The position numbers and the translations under genes are program-made. The notes beneath the pieces were generated by a model, which did no database searches, was not told where the DNA came from, and saw nothing but the letters and a program-made list of their open reading frames with translations. DNA of 64,000 bases from NCBI GenBank assembly GCA_030841105.1, contig JAVEDE010000095.1:1-64000 (forward strand). Reading direction: 5' to 3'. This stretch comes from Pyrinomonadaceae bacterium (GTDB lineage Bacteria > Acidobacteriota > Blastocatellia > Pyrinomonadales > Pyrinomonadaceae). Below, piece after piece: positions 25,809-34,227 of the stretch (the first letter of the stretch is position 1; every line of letters starts with the position of its first letter).

Positions 25809-28133
25809 CTTCTTAATCTTGTGCGTGGAGCGAACGCGACCCGTAGAGTTCGCGCCGCCGGGGTTGTCGGAGACGACGCGGTTCTCGCGCAGGTAGACGG
25901 TCAGGCGGCGGCTCTCGCTGTTGCCCTGCTCTGCGTCCTCGACGCGCGCCGGTTCGCCCGTCAGCACCACCGTCTCGTCGGCCGCGCTGTACTGCGCCCA
26001 GTTGCCCGTGCCGCGCTTGCCCGGCTGCGTCACAACCACGTTGCGCTGCGCCACCATGCGCTCCACCTCGCTCGCGCCTTCGCCTTTCGACAAATACACG
26101 TCGGCCACTTCCGACGTGATGCGCTCCGTGCCCTGTTTGATGTCAACCGAACCTTCGTAGCGCAGCATCCGATCCGTGTCCGAGTAGAACATGCGCTCGG
26201 ACGTGGCGAAGACGGGCACGACCGTGCGCACGCCTGATACCTCTTTGCGCCGCGCCTGATAGAGCGCGCTCTGCACGCGGCCGTCGGCCTCCATGCGGCG
26301 GTTGTCGCGGCGCAGAGTGATCTTGTCCGCGCTCACGAAATTATCGTCCTGCCACGCGCGCGCCGCGCCCGTGTAGACGCCGATGCCTTCATCATGTCGA
26401 AACTCGACCGCGTTCGACGTGATGAAGACCGGGCTTTTAACTTTCGAGAAAGGCGTCGCGCCGTTCGTCTGCTCCTGACTGTAATAGGTCGTCTGCGCCT
26501 TGCCGCGCGCGTAGGAAATTTTCTTGCGCGTGTCCGAGTCAATCTCCGTCGCCTTGAGGCGCGCGCGCGAGTCCCACACGACGGGCGCGCCGCCGCGCAA
26601 ACGCAACCACTCGTCGGCGGCCGTGTAGGCGACCGTCCCGGCCTGCCCGTTGCGGTCGCCGTCGTTGAACTGCGCGTCGCCCTCCGCGTCGAGCCTCTCC
26701 ACGTCCTGCGTGTCGCGCGCGAACGAGGCCACCATCTTCTGCGACGTGACGGTGCGAACCGAGCGCGGCGTGCCCTGTTGCACGGGCATCAGCACGGCCT
26801 TCGCGCCGCCCGTGGCGTCGAACTGGCGCGCGAGGTTTCCGGCCTCGAAGAAGGTGCAGTCGAAGCGCGCGGCGTTCAGAGTTTTGCGGTCGGCGAGCGC
26901 GGTCTGTTGCACGGGTTCGACGATGAGTTCGGCGTCGCCGACGGCCTCTGCGCGTTCGAGGTCTTTGCCTGTCGCCCGCCAGAACAGTTTGACGGCGTTG
27001 GCGGTCAACTTCTTGTTCGCCGCCTGCGGATCATTCGCGCGCGACTTCGGCGCGGCGAGCGTGATGACGGAGCGACCGGCCGTGTGCATCTCTTTGAGCA
27101 AACTCTGTTCGCCCGTCGCCGCGAAGAAAACTTGGAGGGCAGACGGGGCGTCGAGTTGCAGTTCGGCGTCGGCGTCGAGCGTGCGCGCGTGCACGTCCTG
27201 CGTCGCCAGAGCCTCTCGCAACTGCTGGTTGGCGTCGAACTCGAAGTTCATGTTGACGGCGCGGACTTCCGCCGCGCGCCCGGTGTCCATCGTGCGCAGG
27301 TAGGAATTGCCGCGCGCCTCGATGCGCTGGAGGCGACGCTGCTCGGTGAGGAAACCCGCCAGCGTCTCGCCGCTCATCACGTCCTGTTCCTGCTCGGCGG
27401 TCGCGCCGCCGCTGAAGGTGAGGTGCATCTTCGCCTGATCGAAGTCGCCGCGCGGCGCGCTGATCTTGACGGGGCGATTGCGCTTGGCGTCCCCCGGCGT
27501 CTGCGCGCCCTGTTGACCGCTGCCGGGCTTGACGTTGATCTCGACGTTGCCGCGCAACTGCAAATTCTTGTTCTTCGCGTCAACCGAGGCGGCGTCGGCG
27601 CGACCCTCGATGTTGTCGCGCACGAAGGTGACGGCGACGGGCACTTCGGCGCGCTCGTTCTTGACGTCGTATGTAATCGTCTCGGACTTGGCGATCAGCC
27701 GGTCGCGCGTCTCGATCTGCACGTTGCCGTTAAAGGCCGCGCTCTCCGTCTCGACGAAATAGATCGCCTGCCGCGCGTCAATCTTGTCGGGCAGCGTGTG
27801 ACCGGCCGCGAAATATTCGATGTGCGCGTTTTCGAGTTCGTGATGCCCGTCGGTGTAAGAGGTGGCGACGGTGGCGCGCACCAGCATCGTCAGGCGGTTG
27901 CCCTCCGTCACGCGCCGCTCGTAATTCTCGATGCGCCGCTCGACCGTCGTCGAAAGCTCGGCCTTGCCCGGTATCAAACGAAACGGTCGGTTGTTGCGCC
28001 CGCGGTAATACGCGACGCCCACATAAATCAGACTGCCGACGAGCGCGAGCGACGCCAGCACGCGCAAAATCAAAGGCGCGCGCGCGCGCAACCCGATCCA
28101 CGTCGGCGCTCTTCTTCGTCTAACTTCTTGCAT
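25803..28133 (-). CDS. LptC-LptA fusion-type LPS transport protein
   Basis: 776 residues from the ATG at 28133; earlier in-frame codons translate repeat DNA. One N-terminal helix (LRVLASLALVGSLIYVGVAY) anchors the protein, followed by an LptC-like periplasmic domain and several OstA/LptA-type jellyroll units (ARQAIYFVETESAAFNGNVQ, ITYDVKNERAEVPV, DTRKKISYARGKAQTTYYSQ, MLRYEGSVDIKQGTERITSE). LptC (about 190 residues) and LptA (about 185) are normally separate; this protein is twice their sum and probably spans a large part of the bridge between membranes. Followed by lptB, which supports the role. Exact domain borders are approximate. Confidence 0.82.
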   Translation of the reverse strand: MQEVRRRRAPTWIGLRARAPLILRVLASLALVGSLIYVGVAYYRGRNNRPFRLIPGKAELSTTVERRIENYERRVTEGNRLTMLVRATVATSYTDGHHELENAHIEYFAAGHTLPDKIDARQAIYFVETESAAFNGNVQIETRDRLIAKSETITYDVKNERAEVPVAVTFVRDNIEGRADAASVDAKNKNLQLRGNVEINVKPGSGQQGAQTPGDAKRNRPVKISAPRGDFDQAKMHLTFSGGATAEQEQDVMSGETLAGFLTEQRRLQRIEARGNSYLRTMDTGRAAEVRAVNMNFEFDANQQLREALATQDVHARTLDADAELQLDAPSALQVFFAATGEQSLLKEMHTAGRSVITLAAPKSRANDPQAANKKLTANAVKLFWRATGKDLERAEAVGDAELIVEPVQQTALADRKTLNAARFDCTFFEAGNLARQFDATGGAKAVLMPVQQGTPRSVRTVTSQKMVASFARDTQDVERLDAEGDAQFNDGDRNGQAGTVAYTAADEWLRLRGGAPVVWDSRARLKATEIDSDTRKKISYARGKAQTTYYSQEQTNGATPFSKVKSPVFITSNAVEFRHDEGIGVYTGAARAWQDDNFVSADKITLRRDNRRMEADGRVQSALYQARRKEVSGVRTVVPVFATSERMFYSDTDRMLRYEGSVDIKQGTERITSEVADVYLSKGEGASEVERMVAQRNVVVTQPGKRGTGNWAQYSAADETVVLTGEPARVEDAEQGNSESRRLTVYLRENRVVSDNPGGANSTGRVRSTHKIKKQ

Positions 28134-28141
28134 CTTTACAA

Positions 28142-28227
28142 CAGTGACAAGTGACAGGTGACAAGTGACAAGATGAAGACAAGCCTTTTGCTTTAACTTG
28201 TCACTTGTCACCTGTCACTTGTCACTG
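28142..28227. repeat. 31-bp perfect inverted repeat of GTGACAA heptamers
   Basis: Arms 28142-28172 and 28197-28227 are exact complements with a 24-base loop. Each arm is four GTGACAA/GTGACAG heptamers. The right arm covers the last sense codon and stop of recJ (CAG TGA on the minus strand). It fills the whole gap between recJ and lptC/A. Confidence 0.9.
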
Positions 28228-29943
28228 CCTTCTCATCTCCTCGACGATCAACTGCAAACGTTTTTCGCCGCGCCAGTGGTTGGTTTCGACGGCGTAGGCC
28301 AGTTCGATGCGGTCGCCTGCGCGCGGCGTTGCAGCCGCCTCTTCCGCGCCGCCCCACCACAGCACTTCGACCGGGCGCGCATCCTCGCCAGCGGCTACTT
28401 CAAACTTGAGATGTCGTTCCTTGAGCACGCGCGCCTCTCTCAACACGCGCACCTCGCGCGACAGGAAGACGGGGCGCGGCCACTGCGCGCCGAAGGGTTC
28501 GAGTTGTTCGAGTTCGCAGGCCAACGCGGGCGTCAGCGCGGCGGCGTCCAACTCGGCGTCAACTTTGACGACGTGCGCGCGCTCCTCTGCATCAACTAAA
28601 AAACGGCTCGCGTGTTCGTGCAGGCGGCGGCGCAGTTCGGTGATGTTCTCGCGCCGGATGGTGAGACCGGCGGCCTGCGCGTGACCGCCGAAGGTCTCTA
28701 AGAGATCGGCGCAAGACGTCAGCCCGTCGAGCAAGTGATAGCCTTCGACGCTGCGCGCAGAGCCGTGGCCGAGGTCGCCTTCGAGCGAGATGACGACGCA
28801 GGGGCGCGCGAGTTTCTCCGCGATGCGCGAGGCGGCGAGGCCGATCACGCCGCGATGCCAACCGTCGCCCGCGATGACCGCGACCGCGCTACGGTCGCCG
28901 CTCCGTTCGTACTCGGCCACGGCGCGTCCTGTGATCGCGCGCTGCATCACCTGTCGCTCGCGGTTGCGCGCGTCCAAGTGTTCGGCCAGACGCCGCGCCT
29001 CTTGGGGGTCGTTCGTCTCGAACAGTTCGACGACGGCGCGCGCGGCGTCCATGCGCCCCGCCGCGTTGATGCGCGGCCCCAGACGAAAGCCGAGATCGCT
29101 GCAACGCATGTCGCGCCCGTCGCCGCAGCCCGCCACTTCCATCAGCGCGCGCAAGCCCGGGTTCGTCGCGTTCACGATGTCGGCCAGACCGAGCGCGACG
29201 ATGGCGCGGTTCTCGCCGACGAGCGGCGCGACATCAGCGACCGTGCCGATGGCGACGACTTTGAGAAACCCTTTGACCAGACTCTCGCGCCCGCGTTCGC
29301 GCAAGATCGCGTGCGCGAGTTTGAAGGCGACGCCCACGCCCGCGAGATGCTTGTCGGGGTAAGCGCAGCCGCGCTGGTTGGGATTGAGGACGGCGAAGGC
29401 GGGCGGCGCGCCCTCGTCTGCGTCGGGCAGGTGATGATCCGTGACGATCACGTCGAGTCCGTTCGCGCGCGCCCACTCCAGAGGGGCGTGCGCGCGGATG
29501 CCGCAGTCAACGCTGATGACGAGCGCGCAGCCTTCGGCCTTGGCGCGTTCGAGCACGTCCTGCCGGATGCCGTAGCCTTCTGTGAAGCGGTGCGGGACGT
29601 GGAAGCGCGTCTCCGCTCCTAAGAGTTGCAGCGCGCGCCGCAGCACGACCGTGCCCGTCGTCCCGTCAACGTCGTAGTCGCCGTAGATCAAAATCTGCTC
29701 GCCCGCGTCCACGGCGCGAAGCACGCGCGCGGCGGCGTCCGACATGCCGAGCATCAGCGAAGGATCGTGCAGTTGATCGAATGACGGATGGAGCACTTTG
29801 CGCGCGGCCTCTTCGGTCGAGACGCCGCGCGCCGCGAGCAGCCCCGCGACGATGGGCGAGACGCCGAGCCGCGCGGCGAGAGCTTCGGCGCGCGCCGCGT
29901 CGTAGCCGCGCACGTCCCACAGTTTGGGGCTGGCAACTTGCAT
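28222..29943 (-). CDS. recJ: Single-stranded-DNA-specific exonuclease RecJ
   Basis: 573 residues from the ATG at 29943, two bases after the PilZ stop. DHH phosphoesterase motifs: LIYGDYDVDGTTGTVVLRRA (motif I/II), VISVDCGIRA, VIVTDHHLPDADE (DHH, near residue 160) and LNPNQRGCAYP. The second half has the DHHA1 domain with GHGSARSVEGYHLLDGL and FGGHAQAAGLTI, and an OB fold near the end. RecJ degrades single-stranded DNA 5' to 3' in recombination and mismatch repair. The next gene is lptC/A, with a repeat hairpin in the gap. Confidence 0.95.
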   Translation of the reverse strand: MQVASPKLWDVRGYDAARAEALAARLGVSPIVAGLLAARGVSTEEAARKVLHPSFDQLHDPSLMLGMSDAAARVLRAVDAGEQILIYGDYDVDGTTGTVVLRRALQLLGAETRFHVPHRFTEGYGIRQDVLERAKAEGCALVISVDCGIRAHAPLEWARANGLDVIVTDHHLPDADEGAPPAFAVLNPNQRGCAYPDKHLAGVGVAFKLAHAILRERGRESLVKGFLKVVAIGTVADVAPLVGENRAIVALGLADIVNATNPGLRALMEVAGCGDGRDMRCSDLGFRLGPRINAAGRMDAARAVVELFETNDPQEARRLAEHLDARNRERQVMQRAITGRAVAEYERSGDRSAVAVIAGDGWHRGVIGLAASRIAEKLARPCVVISLEGDLGHGSARSVEGYHLLDGLTSCADLLETFGGHAQAAGLTIRRENITELRRRLHEHASRFLVDAEERAHVVKVDAELDAAALTPALACELEQLEPFGAQWPRPVFLSREVRVLREARVLKERHLKFEVAAGEDARPVEVLWWGGAEEAAATPRAGDRIELAYAVETNHWRGEKRLQLIVEEMRRQ

Positions 29944-29945
29944 CT

Positions 29946-30275
29946 CTACTCGGCGAACCAACCGTTCGGGTCGAGGAGTTTGACGCCGATGCGCTGGCGG
30001 CCGTCCTCTTCGTCCGTCCAGACGCCGTTGACTTCGGCGTCGAGCGGGTGGCCGAACGGCGGCGTGAGGCGCAGCACCGCGCCCAACTCGACGGCGGCTT
30101 CGGCGATCAAGGTCGCGCCGCCGCGCGAGACGCGCACGGCCTCGCCGCTCTCCTTGAAGGGCGCGCCCGCGGGCGTGCGGCCTTCGAGTTCGACGGGAAA
30201 GTTGACGGGGACGCGCGGGCTGCGCGGGCGTTGCGAAGGCGAGTTTTCAATCTCAGTTTTAGTTTCGTCGTTCAT
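29946..30275 (-). CDS. PilZ-domain protein
   Basis: 109 residues. RSPRVPVNFPVEL carries the RxxxR-type arginines and GEAVRVSRGGATLIAE the (D/N)xSxxG-type loop of a PilZ domain, though the loop reads VSRGG, not DxSxxG, so c-di-GMP affinity may be reduced. The rest forms the beta barrel (RQRIGVKLLDPN). It is first in the minus-strand cluster and followed at once by recJ. PilZ proteins relay c-di-GMP to motility or envelope functions; the partner is unknown. Confidence 0.72.
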   Translation of the reverse strand: MNDETKTEIENSPSQRPRSPRVPVNFPVELEGRTPAGAPFKESGEAVRVSRGGATLIAEAAVELGAVLRLTPPFGHPLDAEVNGVWTDEEDGRQRIGVKLLDPNGWFAE

Positions 30276-30423
30276 CGAATGTGTCTAACCCCCTTTCTGA
30301 ATCGGATCAGAAAACAGCACGGCAACTGTGCGGAACAGGGGCACGAAGAGTGTAACCGAAACGCGTGATAACGGCGAATGCTACGACCGGAATGTGCTTC
30401 GGATTCCCGGTTAAAAGTTTTCC

Positions 30424-30504
30424 TTGACCGCCCGTTGTGAAGGGCGTATATGTCGTGGCGTCGCTATCGCCTTTGTTGACGAAAATCCTCTAAATTTCGT
30501 CAAC
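30424..30504 (+). promoter_or_regulatory. Cassette promoter 1 with leader stem-loop
   Basis: TTGACC at 30424-30429 and TATATG at 30447-30452 are 17 bp apart. The spacer contains the dyad GCCC-N8-GGGC. Downstream GTTGACGAAA (30475-30484) and TTTCGTCAAC (30495-30504) form a perfect 10-bp stem followed by CCTCACG, upstream of gene A1. The same layout recurs at 31951 and 33218. Confidence 0.75.
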
Positions 30505-30538
30505 CTCACGTTTCTAAAAGAATGACGGAGACTGTGTC

Positions 30539-31309
30539 ATGGCTATAACCGTCATTCCTACCTCCAAGCAATCTACGACGGCAACATTCTTGGCAGCGGC
30601 GACGCTACTGGGTGCAGTGTGCGCTTTTATCTTCACTTCACGAGAGTTGGTGGCTGCCGTCAGAACTCAGCAGCCGGTTAAGGTAGAAGTGCAACCTCAA
30701 GCAGACGTGCCCCTCGCCATCACTTCAATCTACGTTACCTCTTCAGACCTTAAGCAGCCGGACTTCACCTACGAAGTGGTGAACACTAACAATAAACCCA
30801 TTAGCGCATACGCGATCCGCCATGAGGTGACGATTGGTGCGACACAAACGAGCGGCGTAACTTTCACCTCTATGTGGTCGCACTCATCTCTTTTACAGCC
30901 ACAATCAAAAATTGTGGAGCAGTCTGTGGGAACGACCTATGGGGCGACCGTCAGCGGAGTAATGCTATCGGTTGATTTCGTAGAGTTTGCGGATGGTAGC
31001 ACATGGGGGGCGGACACTTTTAAGATGTCGGAAAAGTTGGCAGGGAGGCGCACCGGGGGGCGAACCGCTCTCAAAGAATTTCGTGAAAAATCAAATTTGC
31101 ATGGGCCGGGCGCGGTATCGAGTATGTTGGAAGAAGAAATCAGCCTTGCCCCACAGGTTGATAAATCGCCTATATGGAAAGAAGGGTTTGAGGAAGGAAT
31201 TAAAATAGTTCGCCTCAGACTTCAACATGCCAAGCGTAAAGGCGGACTCTCCGCCTTAGAGTCAGAACTCCTTAAACCTTTTGACATTTCGGAAGAGAGA
31301 GAGCAATGA
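30539..31309 (+). CDS. Cassette protein A1, membrane-anchored, unknown
   Basis: 256 residues; GGAG precedes the ATG. One N-terminal hydrophobic helix (ATFLAAATLLGAVCAFIFTS), then a beta-rich domain (FTYEVVNTNNKPISAYAIRH... LSVDFVEFADGSTWGADTF) and a charged helical tail. The A2 and A3 proteins share this plan, including an F-A/E-DG-S/T...G element late in the beta domain, despite little overall identity. It is translationally coupled to B1 (ATGA overlap). Lower GC and more neutral codon use than the neighbouring PilZ and recJ genes. No known family recognised. Confidence 0.6.
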   Translation: MAITVIPTSKQSTTATFLAAATLLGAVCAFIFTSRELVAAVRTQQPVKVEVQPQADVPLAITSIYVTSSDLKQPDFTYEVVNTNNKPISAYAIRHEVTIGATQTSGVTFTSMWSHSSLLQPQSKIVEQSVGTTYGATVSGVMLSVDFVEFADGSTWGADTFKMSEKLAGRRTGGRTALKEFREKSNLHGPGAVSSMLEEEISLAPQVDKSPIWKEGFEEGIKIVRLRLQHAKRKGGLSALESELLKPFDISEEREQ

Positions 31310-31863
31310 AACGCCGCCTGCTGTTTTCACTAGCCGCGATCATTCTCGCGGCGTCGGCAGCCATGAAGTTAACTTTGGTTATAGGTCAACAGCGGGTTCA
31401 GGTGGGGACGCCTGTGTGTAAGCCTTATACCGATTATGGCGGCACTAGATGTGTCAAGACCGAATGCACCTCTTCGGATTTATTCACATCCTACATGGAT
31501 TGCACGCCCGACCCTTACGCTCAAAATAAATTCTTGTGTGAGAGCAAACTATCAGACTGTAGGATTATTAGTGAAGCGAAATGTCTGGACTCTAAAACAA
31601 TTGGTTATGGTTATGCTTGTCCCGATAGTTCAAGAGATAAATCATTTATAGAAGCGATTATTTGCCCTGTCACCTGCACAAAGCGAGAGCGTTGCACATA
31701 CCCTGAGAACTTCTATCTATATCCTCAAACCGGATGCCCATCTAATTACACCAATGAGCGAGGGTGCTGCAAACAACAAATAGCAAGTGGTGGCTGCACG
31801 ACGGCGGGGTGGGACGGGAGTTGCCCGCCGGGCACGTACCCTAATGATGGGATGTGCTGTTAG
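31306..31863 (+). CDS. Cassette protein B1, secreted Cys-rich, cut short by TAG
   Basis: 185 residues: signal-like head (LLFSLAAIILAASAAMKLTL), then about 20 cysteines, and the module [24 protein letters not shown] at the end. In the paralogue B3 the same module continues as a Ser codon (TCG) and a further 230 residues; here the codon is TAG (31861-31863), one base different. Reading on in frame gives a decayed match (DGRCDGFTS) and then stops, so the C-terminal EF-hand part is lost. Starts inside the last codons of A1. Function unknown; extracellular or periplasmic. Confidence 0.6.
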   Translation: MKRRLLFSLAAIILAASAAMKLTLVIGQQRVQVGTPVCKPYTDYGGTRCVKTECTSSDLFTSYMDCTPDPYAQNKFLCESKLSDCRIISEAKCLDSKTIGYGYACPDSSRDKSFIEAIICPVTCTKRERCTYPENFYLYPQTGCPSNYTNERGCCKQQIASGGCTTAGWDGSCPPGTYPNDGMCC

Positions 31864-31890
31864 GACGGGCGGTGCGACGGTTTCACCTCA
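31792..31890 (+). repeat. Cys-module repeat, copy 1
   Basis: 99-base GC-rich block encoding [22 protein letters not shown] and flanks; near-identical to 33030-33128 and to 34744-34836. Here it differs from copy 2 at one base in the shared core (A for C at 31862), which makes the stop codon of B1. Confidence 0.9.
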
Positions 31891-31950
31891 TTGCCCGCAG
31901 ACCACACAGCCTCCATCATCCCTGGCTCCGGCAGCGAGCGAGGATTTCTC

Positions 31951-32035
31951 TTGACAGCCGGAGATAAGAGGCATAATAGAGTATCTTATCTCGTATCGTA
32001 CTTCAGTTGACGAATCACTCACTGATTCCATCAAC
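31951..32035 (+). promoter_or_regulatory. Cassette promoter 2 with leader stem
   Basis: TTGACA at 31951-31956 and TAATAG at 31974-31979, 17 bp apart, preceded by TTTCTC as in copy 3. The leader has GTTGACGAATC (32006-32016) facing GATTCCATCAAC (32024-32035), a stem with a small internal loop, then CCTCACG. Drives A2. Confidence 0.75.
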
Positions 32036-32067
32036 CTCACGTCAAGCTGTACAAAGGAACTCAACCG

Positions 32068-32616
32068 ATGCACTCTCGTATTAAAAAACTAATCTTCCTC
32101 CCAATCTCATGCGCCGCGCTTTTTGCTGCTGGGTCTATAGTCGGCATTGTAATTAACGGGCACAGCGCGAGTATGGCTCGACAGGAAGCCAAACGTGCTC
32201 TCACATTACCGAAGATCGTCTCTAAAGTCGGAAAATTGGAAGTGGTTAGCGCAATGATCGTGCGCGCGGGCACGCCCGATGCCGCCGTCGCTGTTGAAAT
32301 AAGAAACAATTCCGACTTGGCAGTGATGGCCGTTGATCTATCAACGAGAGATGAGGTCAATAGCGGGGGGATCACAAGGGAAGGGTTAGACGATCCTGAC
32401 AAACCGGGTATCGTTATTGAACCGCATGGCAGTATCACGATGGAAATAGGTCTGAGTGAGATGATTCCGGATGTTCCGCTGGTGATTAGTGGAGTGACCT
32501 TTGCTGACGGCACAGAAGACGGGGAGGAATGGGCTTTAGAATTGATGCGTAAGAATCGTGCCCGGGCAAAGGCTAAACGCGAAAATGCTAAGAAGAAGGG
32601 GAACGCTCCCCAATGA
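32068..32616 (+). CDS. Cassette protein A2, membrane-anchored, unknown
   Basis: 182 residues, AAAGGAA before the ATG. An N-terminal helix (IFLPISCAALFAAGSIVGIV), then a beta domain (VEIRNNSDLAVMAVDLSTRD, VIEPHGSITMEIGLSEMIPD, VISGVTFADGTEDGEEW) and a Lys/Arg/Asn/Ala-rich helical tail. It shares plan and the FADGT element with A1 and A3. Coupled to B2 by an ATGA overlap. The name of the family is not known to me. Confidence 0.6.
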   Translation: MHSRIKKLIFLPISCAALFAAGSIVGIVINGHSASMARQEAKRALTLPKIVSKVGKLEVVSAMIVRAGTPDAAVAVEIRNNSDLAVMAVDLSTRDEVNSGGITREGLDDPDKPGIVIEPHGSITMEIGLSEMIPDVPLVISGVTFADGTEDGEEWALELMRKNRARAKAKRENAKKKGNAPQ

Positions 32617-33005
32617 AACTGCTAGTCATTGCACTCATGTTGGCATCTTTCAGCCTCGGCTTACTCTCCGGCAGCACTTTCACGAAAGTTTTAGCTGCTT
32701 GTGGAGACACACAAAACTCCCGCGGGCCAGACACTTTTACTTTCAACTGCCGCAACTTAACGTTGACTAAAACCTCCTATTGGACTGTCTACTGGTTAGA
32801 TGGCTATAGTCGTCCCGTTGACGTTACAGAAGCCGGAGAAGCTATTACATGCGGCAGTGGCATTGATTGTTATCCGCGGTTCGACACGCCGTACTTTACT
32901 GAGTCTGGGGGTGCTACTTACTGGAATCAACCCACCTACCGCGGTAAATTGGCCTCCTCTAATAGTTGTACCACTGCCCCAGGCGTCAATGATTACCATC
33001 GGTAA
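32613..33005 (+). CDS. Cassette protein B2, secreted, cut short by TAA
   Basis: 130 residues with a signal peptide (LVIALMLASFSLGLLSGSTF). The middle (YWTVYWLDGYSRPVDVT, CYPRFDTPYFTESGGATYW) matches B3 ([34 protein letters not shown]), so they are paralogues. The stop TAA at 33003 lies 24 bases before the Cys module, which is still in the same frame; reading through gives the module and about 35 further residues, then a stop before promoter 3. The gene has therefore lost its C-terminal part by a nonsense change plus deletion. Confidence 0.6.
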   Translation: MKLLVIALMLASFSLGLLSGSTFTKVLAACGDTQNSRGPDTFTFNCRNLTLTKTSYWTVYWLDGYSRPVDVTEAGEAITCGSGIDCYPRFDTPYFTESGGATYWNQPTYRGKLASSNSCTTAPGVNDYHR

Positions 33006-33029
33006 GGGCACACCTGCCAAACTGCTGGC

Positions 33030-33128
33030 GGCTGCACGACGGCGGGGTGGGACGGGAGTTGCCCGCCGGGCACGTACCCTAATGATGGGATGTGCTGTTC
33101 GGACGGGCGGTGCGACGGTTTCACCTCA
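33030..33128 (+). repeat. Cys-module repeat, copy 2
   Basis: 99-base block nearly identical to copies 1 and 3, in frame with B2 but separated from it by the TAA at 33003. Untranslated in this cassette unless readthrough occurs. Confidence 0.9.
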
Positions 33129-33217
33129 GCACCCGCTGACGCCTCGGCCTCCATCGCTCCCGGCGACCCGGCGACGACATTCGGGCAGCGCGGAGACGGT
33201 GTCGAGGTAGAGTTTTC

Positions 33218-33301
33218 TTGACAGCCCGGTATGATGGGCGTATAGCTCATGTTGTCCCGTGTCGCGCTTCCGTTGACGAACTGCTCACCAATCTCGTCAG
33301 C
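33218..33301 (+). promoter_or_regulatory. Cassette promoter 3 with leader stem
   Basis: TTGACA at 33218-33223 and TATAGC at 33241-33246, 17 bp apart, with the GCCC-N8-GGGC dyad in the spacer. GTTGACGA (33272-33279) faces TCGTCAGC (33294-33301); one change is kept as a G-U pair. CCTCACG follows. Drives A3, whose start is 85 bases further on. Confidence 0.78.
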
Positions 33302-33385
33302 CTCACGCTCTCCGCTGAGTTTCACGAAAAGTGCCTCTCACCGCTGAGTACATTCTTTTCTTCCGCCAAGCACGGAGAAAGCAAG

Positions 33386-34132
33386 ATGCGCCAAACAATA
33401 ACTGCATACCCAAAAACCTTCTTGACCGTTGTGCTCGTATTTGTTTCTTGCCTCATTCTACTTGTCTCAAACTATTCCATCACCAAGGGGAGCGGTGTGC
33501 AAGAAAACAGACCTCAAGTAATCAATCGGACATCAGGATTTCAACCTTCAAGTCTGACTGAGAAAGACGGCGACTACATCATGTTGCTGAAAAATAATTA
33601 CAACAAAAATATCAACGGATACATTATTGGAATTGGCGCGGGGGGAAAAGTCTCCGTAGACCTTACCGTTGGGAGTCGTGTCATCATTCCGGGGCATGTT
33701 GCGGAAGAACGCATCCCAATCTCCAACCTGCGAGCGTCTTCTGAAGGAGGCACACTGCACAATAGTATTACGATATTGGCTGTACTGTTTGAAGATGGAA
33801 CGAGCGAAGGCATAGCAACGGCGATTGCGGAAATTAAAGAAAGGCGGGCAGGGGCAAAAATACAACTAAAACGGATACTCTCTCTTATTCAAGATTCATT
33901 GGCTTCGCCCAGTGCGACGAAGATGATCACTCTCACTCAGCTTAAGGGACAGATTGCTTCTCTTTCAGAAGAAGCAGAAGATACTACGTCAACACACAGC
34001 AAAAAGGGTTTCCGCACCGCGAAAGAAGATGCCCTGATAAACCTAGAAAATCTCGAACAAACTGACATCGGATTACAGGAAGGGCTAATTCGACTCAAGA
34101 GCAACATCGAAAAGAGAATAACCCGTCTTTAG
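33386..34132 (+). CDS. Cassette protein A3, membrane-anchored, unknown
   Basis: 248 residues from the ATG at 33386 (GGAGAAA upstream); the frame extends to 33218 but that part is promoter 3 and its leader. One N-terminal helix ([20 protein letters not shown]), a beta domain ([40 protein letters not shown]) with the shared F-DGT element, and a longer coiled-coil-like tail (about residues 140-248). AT-rich. B3 follows after 95 bp instead of overlapping. Confidence 0.6.
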   Translation: MRQTITAYPKTFLTVVLVFVSCLILLVSNYSITKGSGVQENRPQVINRTSGFQPSSLTEKDGDYIMLLKNNYNKNINGYIIGIGAGGKVSVDLTVGSRVIIPGHVAEERIPISNLRASSEGGTLHNSITILAVLFEDGTSEGIATAIAEIKERRAGAKIQLKRILSLIQDSLASPSATKMITLTQLKGQIASLSEEAEDTTSTHSKKGFRTAKEDALINLENLEQTDIGLQEGLIRLKSNIEKRITRL

Positions 34133-34227
34133 ATTCTCCGGCACACAATAGTTATCACCCGAATTATTGGTTACCCGAAACACCGTCCGCCAAAAGGTAT
34201 CGATACCTCACTCGACCTCAAACACAT

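Noticed and set aside
28134-28211. Longer N-terminus for the LptC/A protein, also for LptB (25682-25756)
   Set aside because: Encoded by the repeat hairpins; good ATG codons follow before the first conserved helix or domain.
32800-33210. 136-residue frame across the end of B2 and Cys module copy 2
   Set aside because: Different frame from the conserved module; no similarity to B1 or B3.
33218-33385. N-terminal extension of A3
   Set aside because: It would translate the promoter and leader repeats; a good ribosome site precedes the ATG at 33386.
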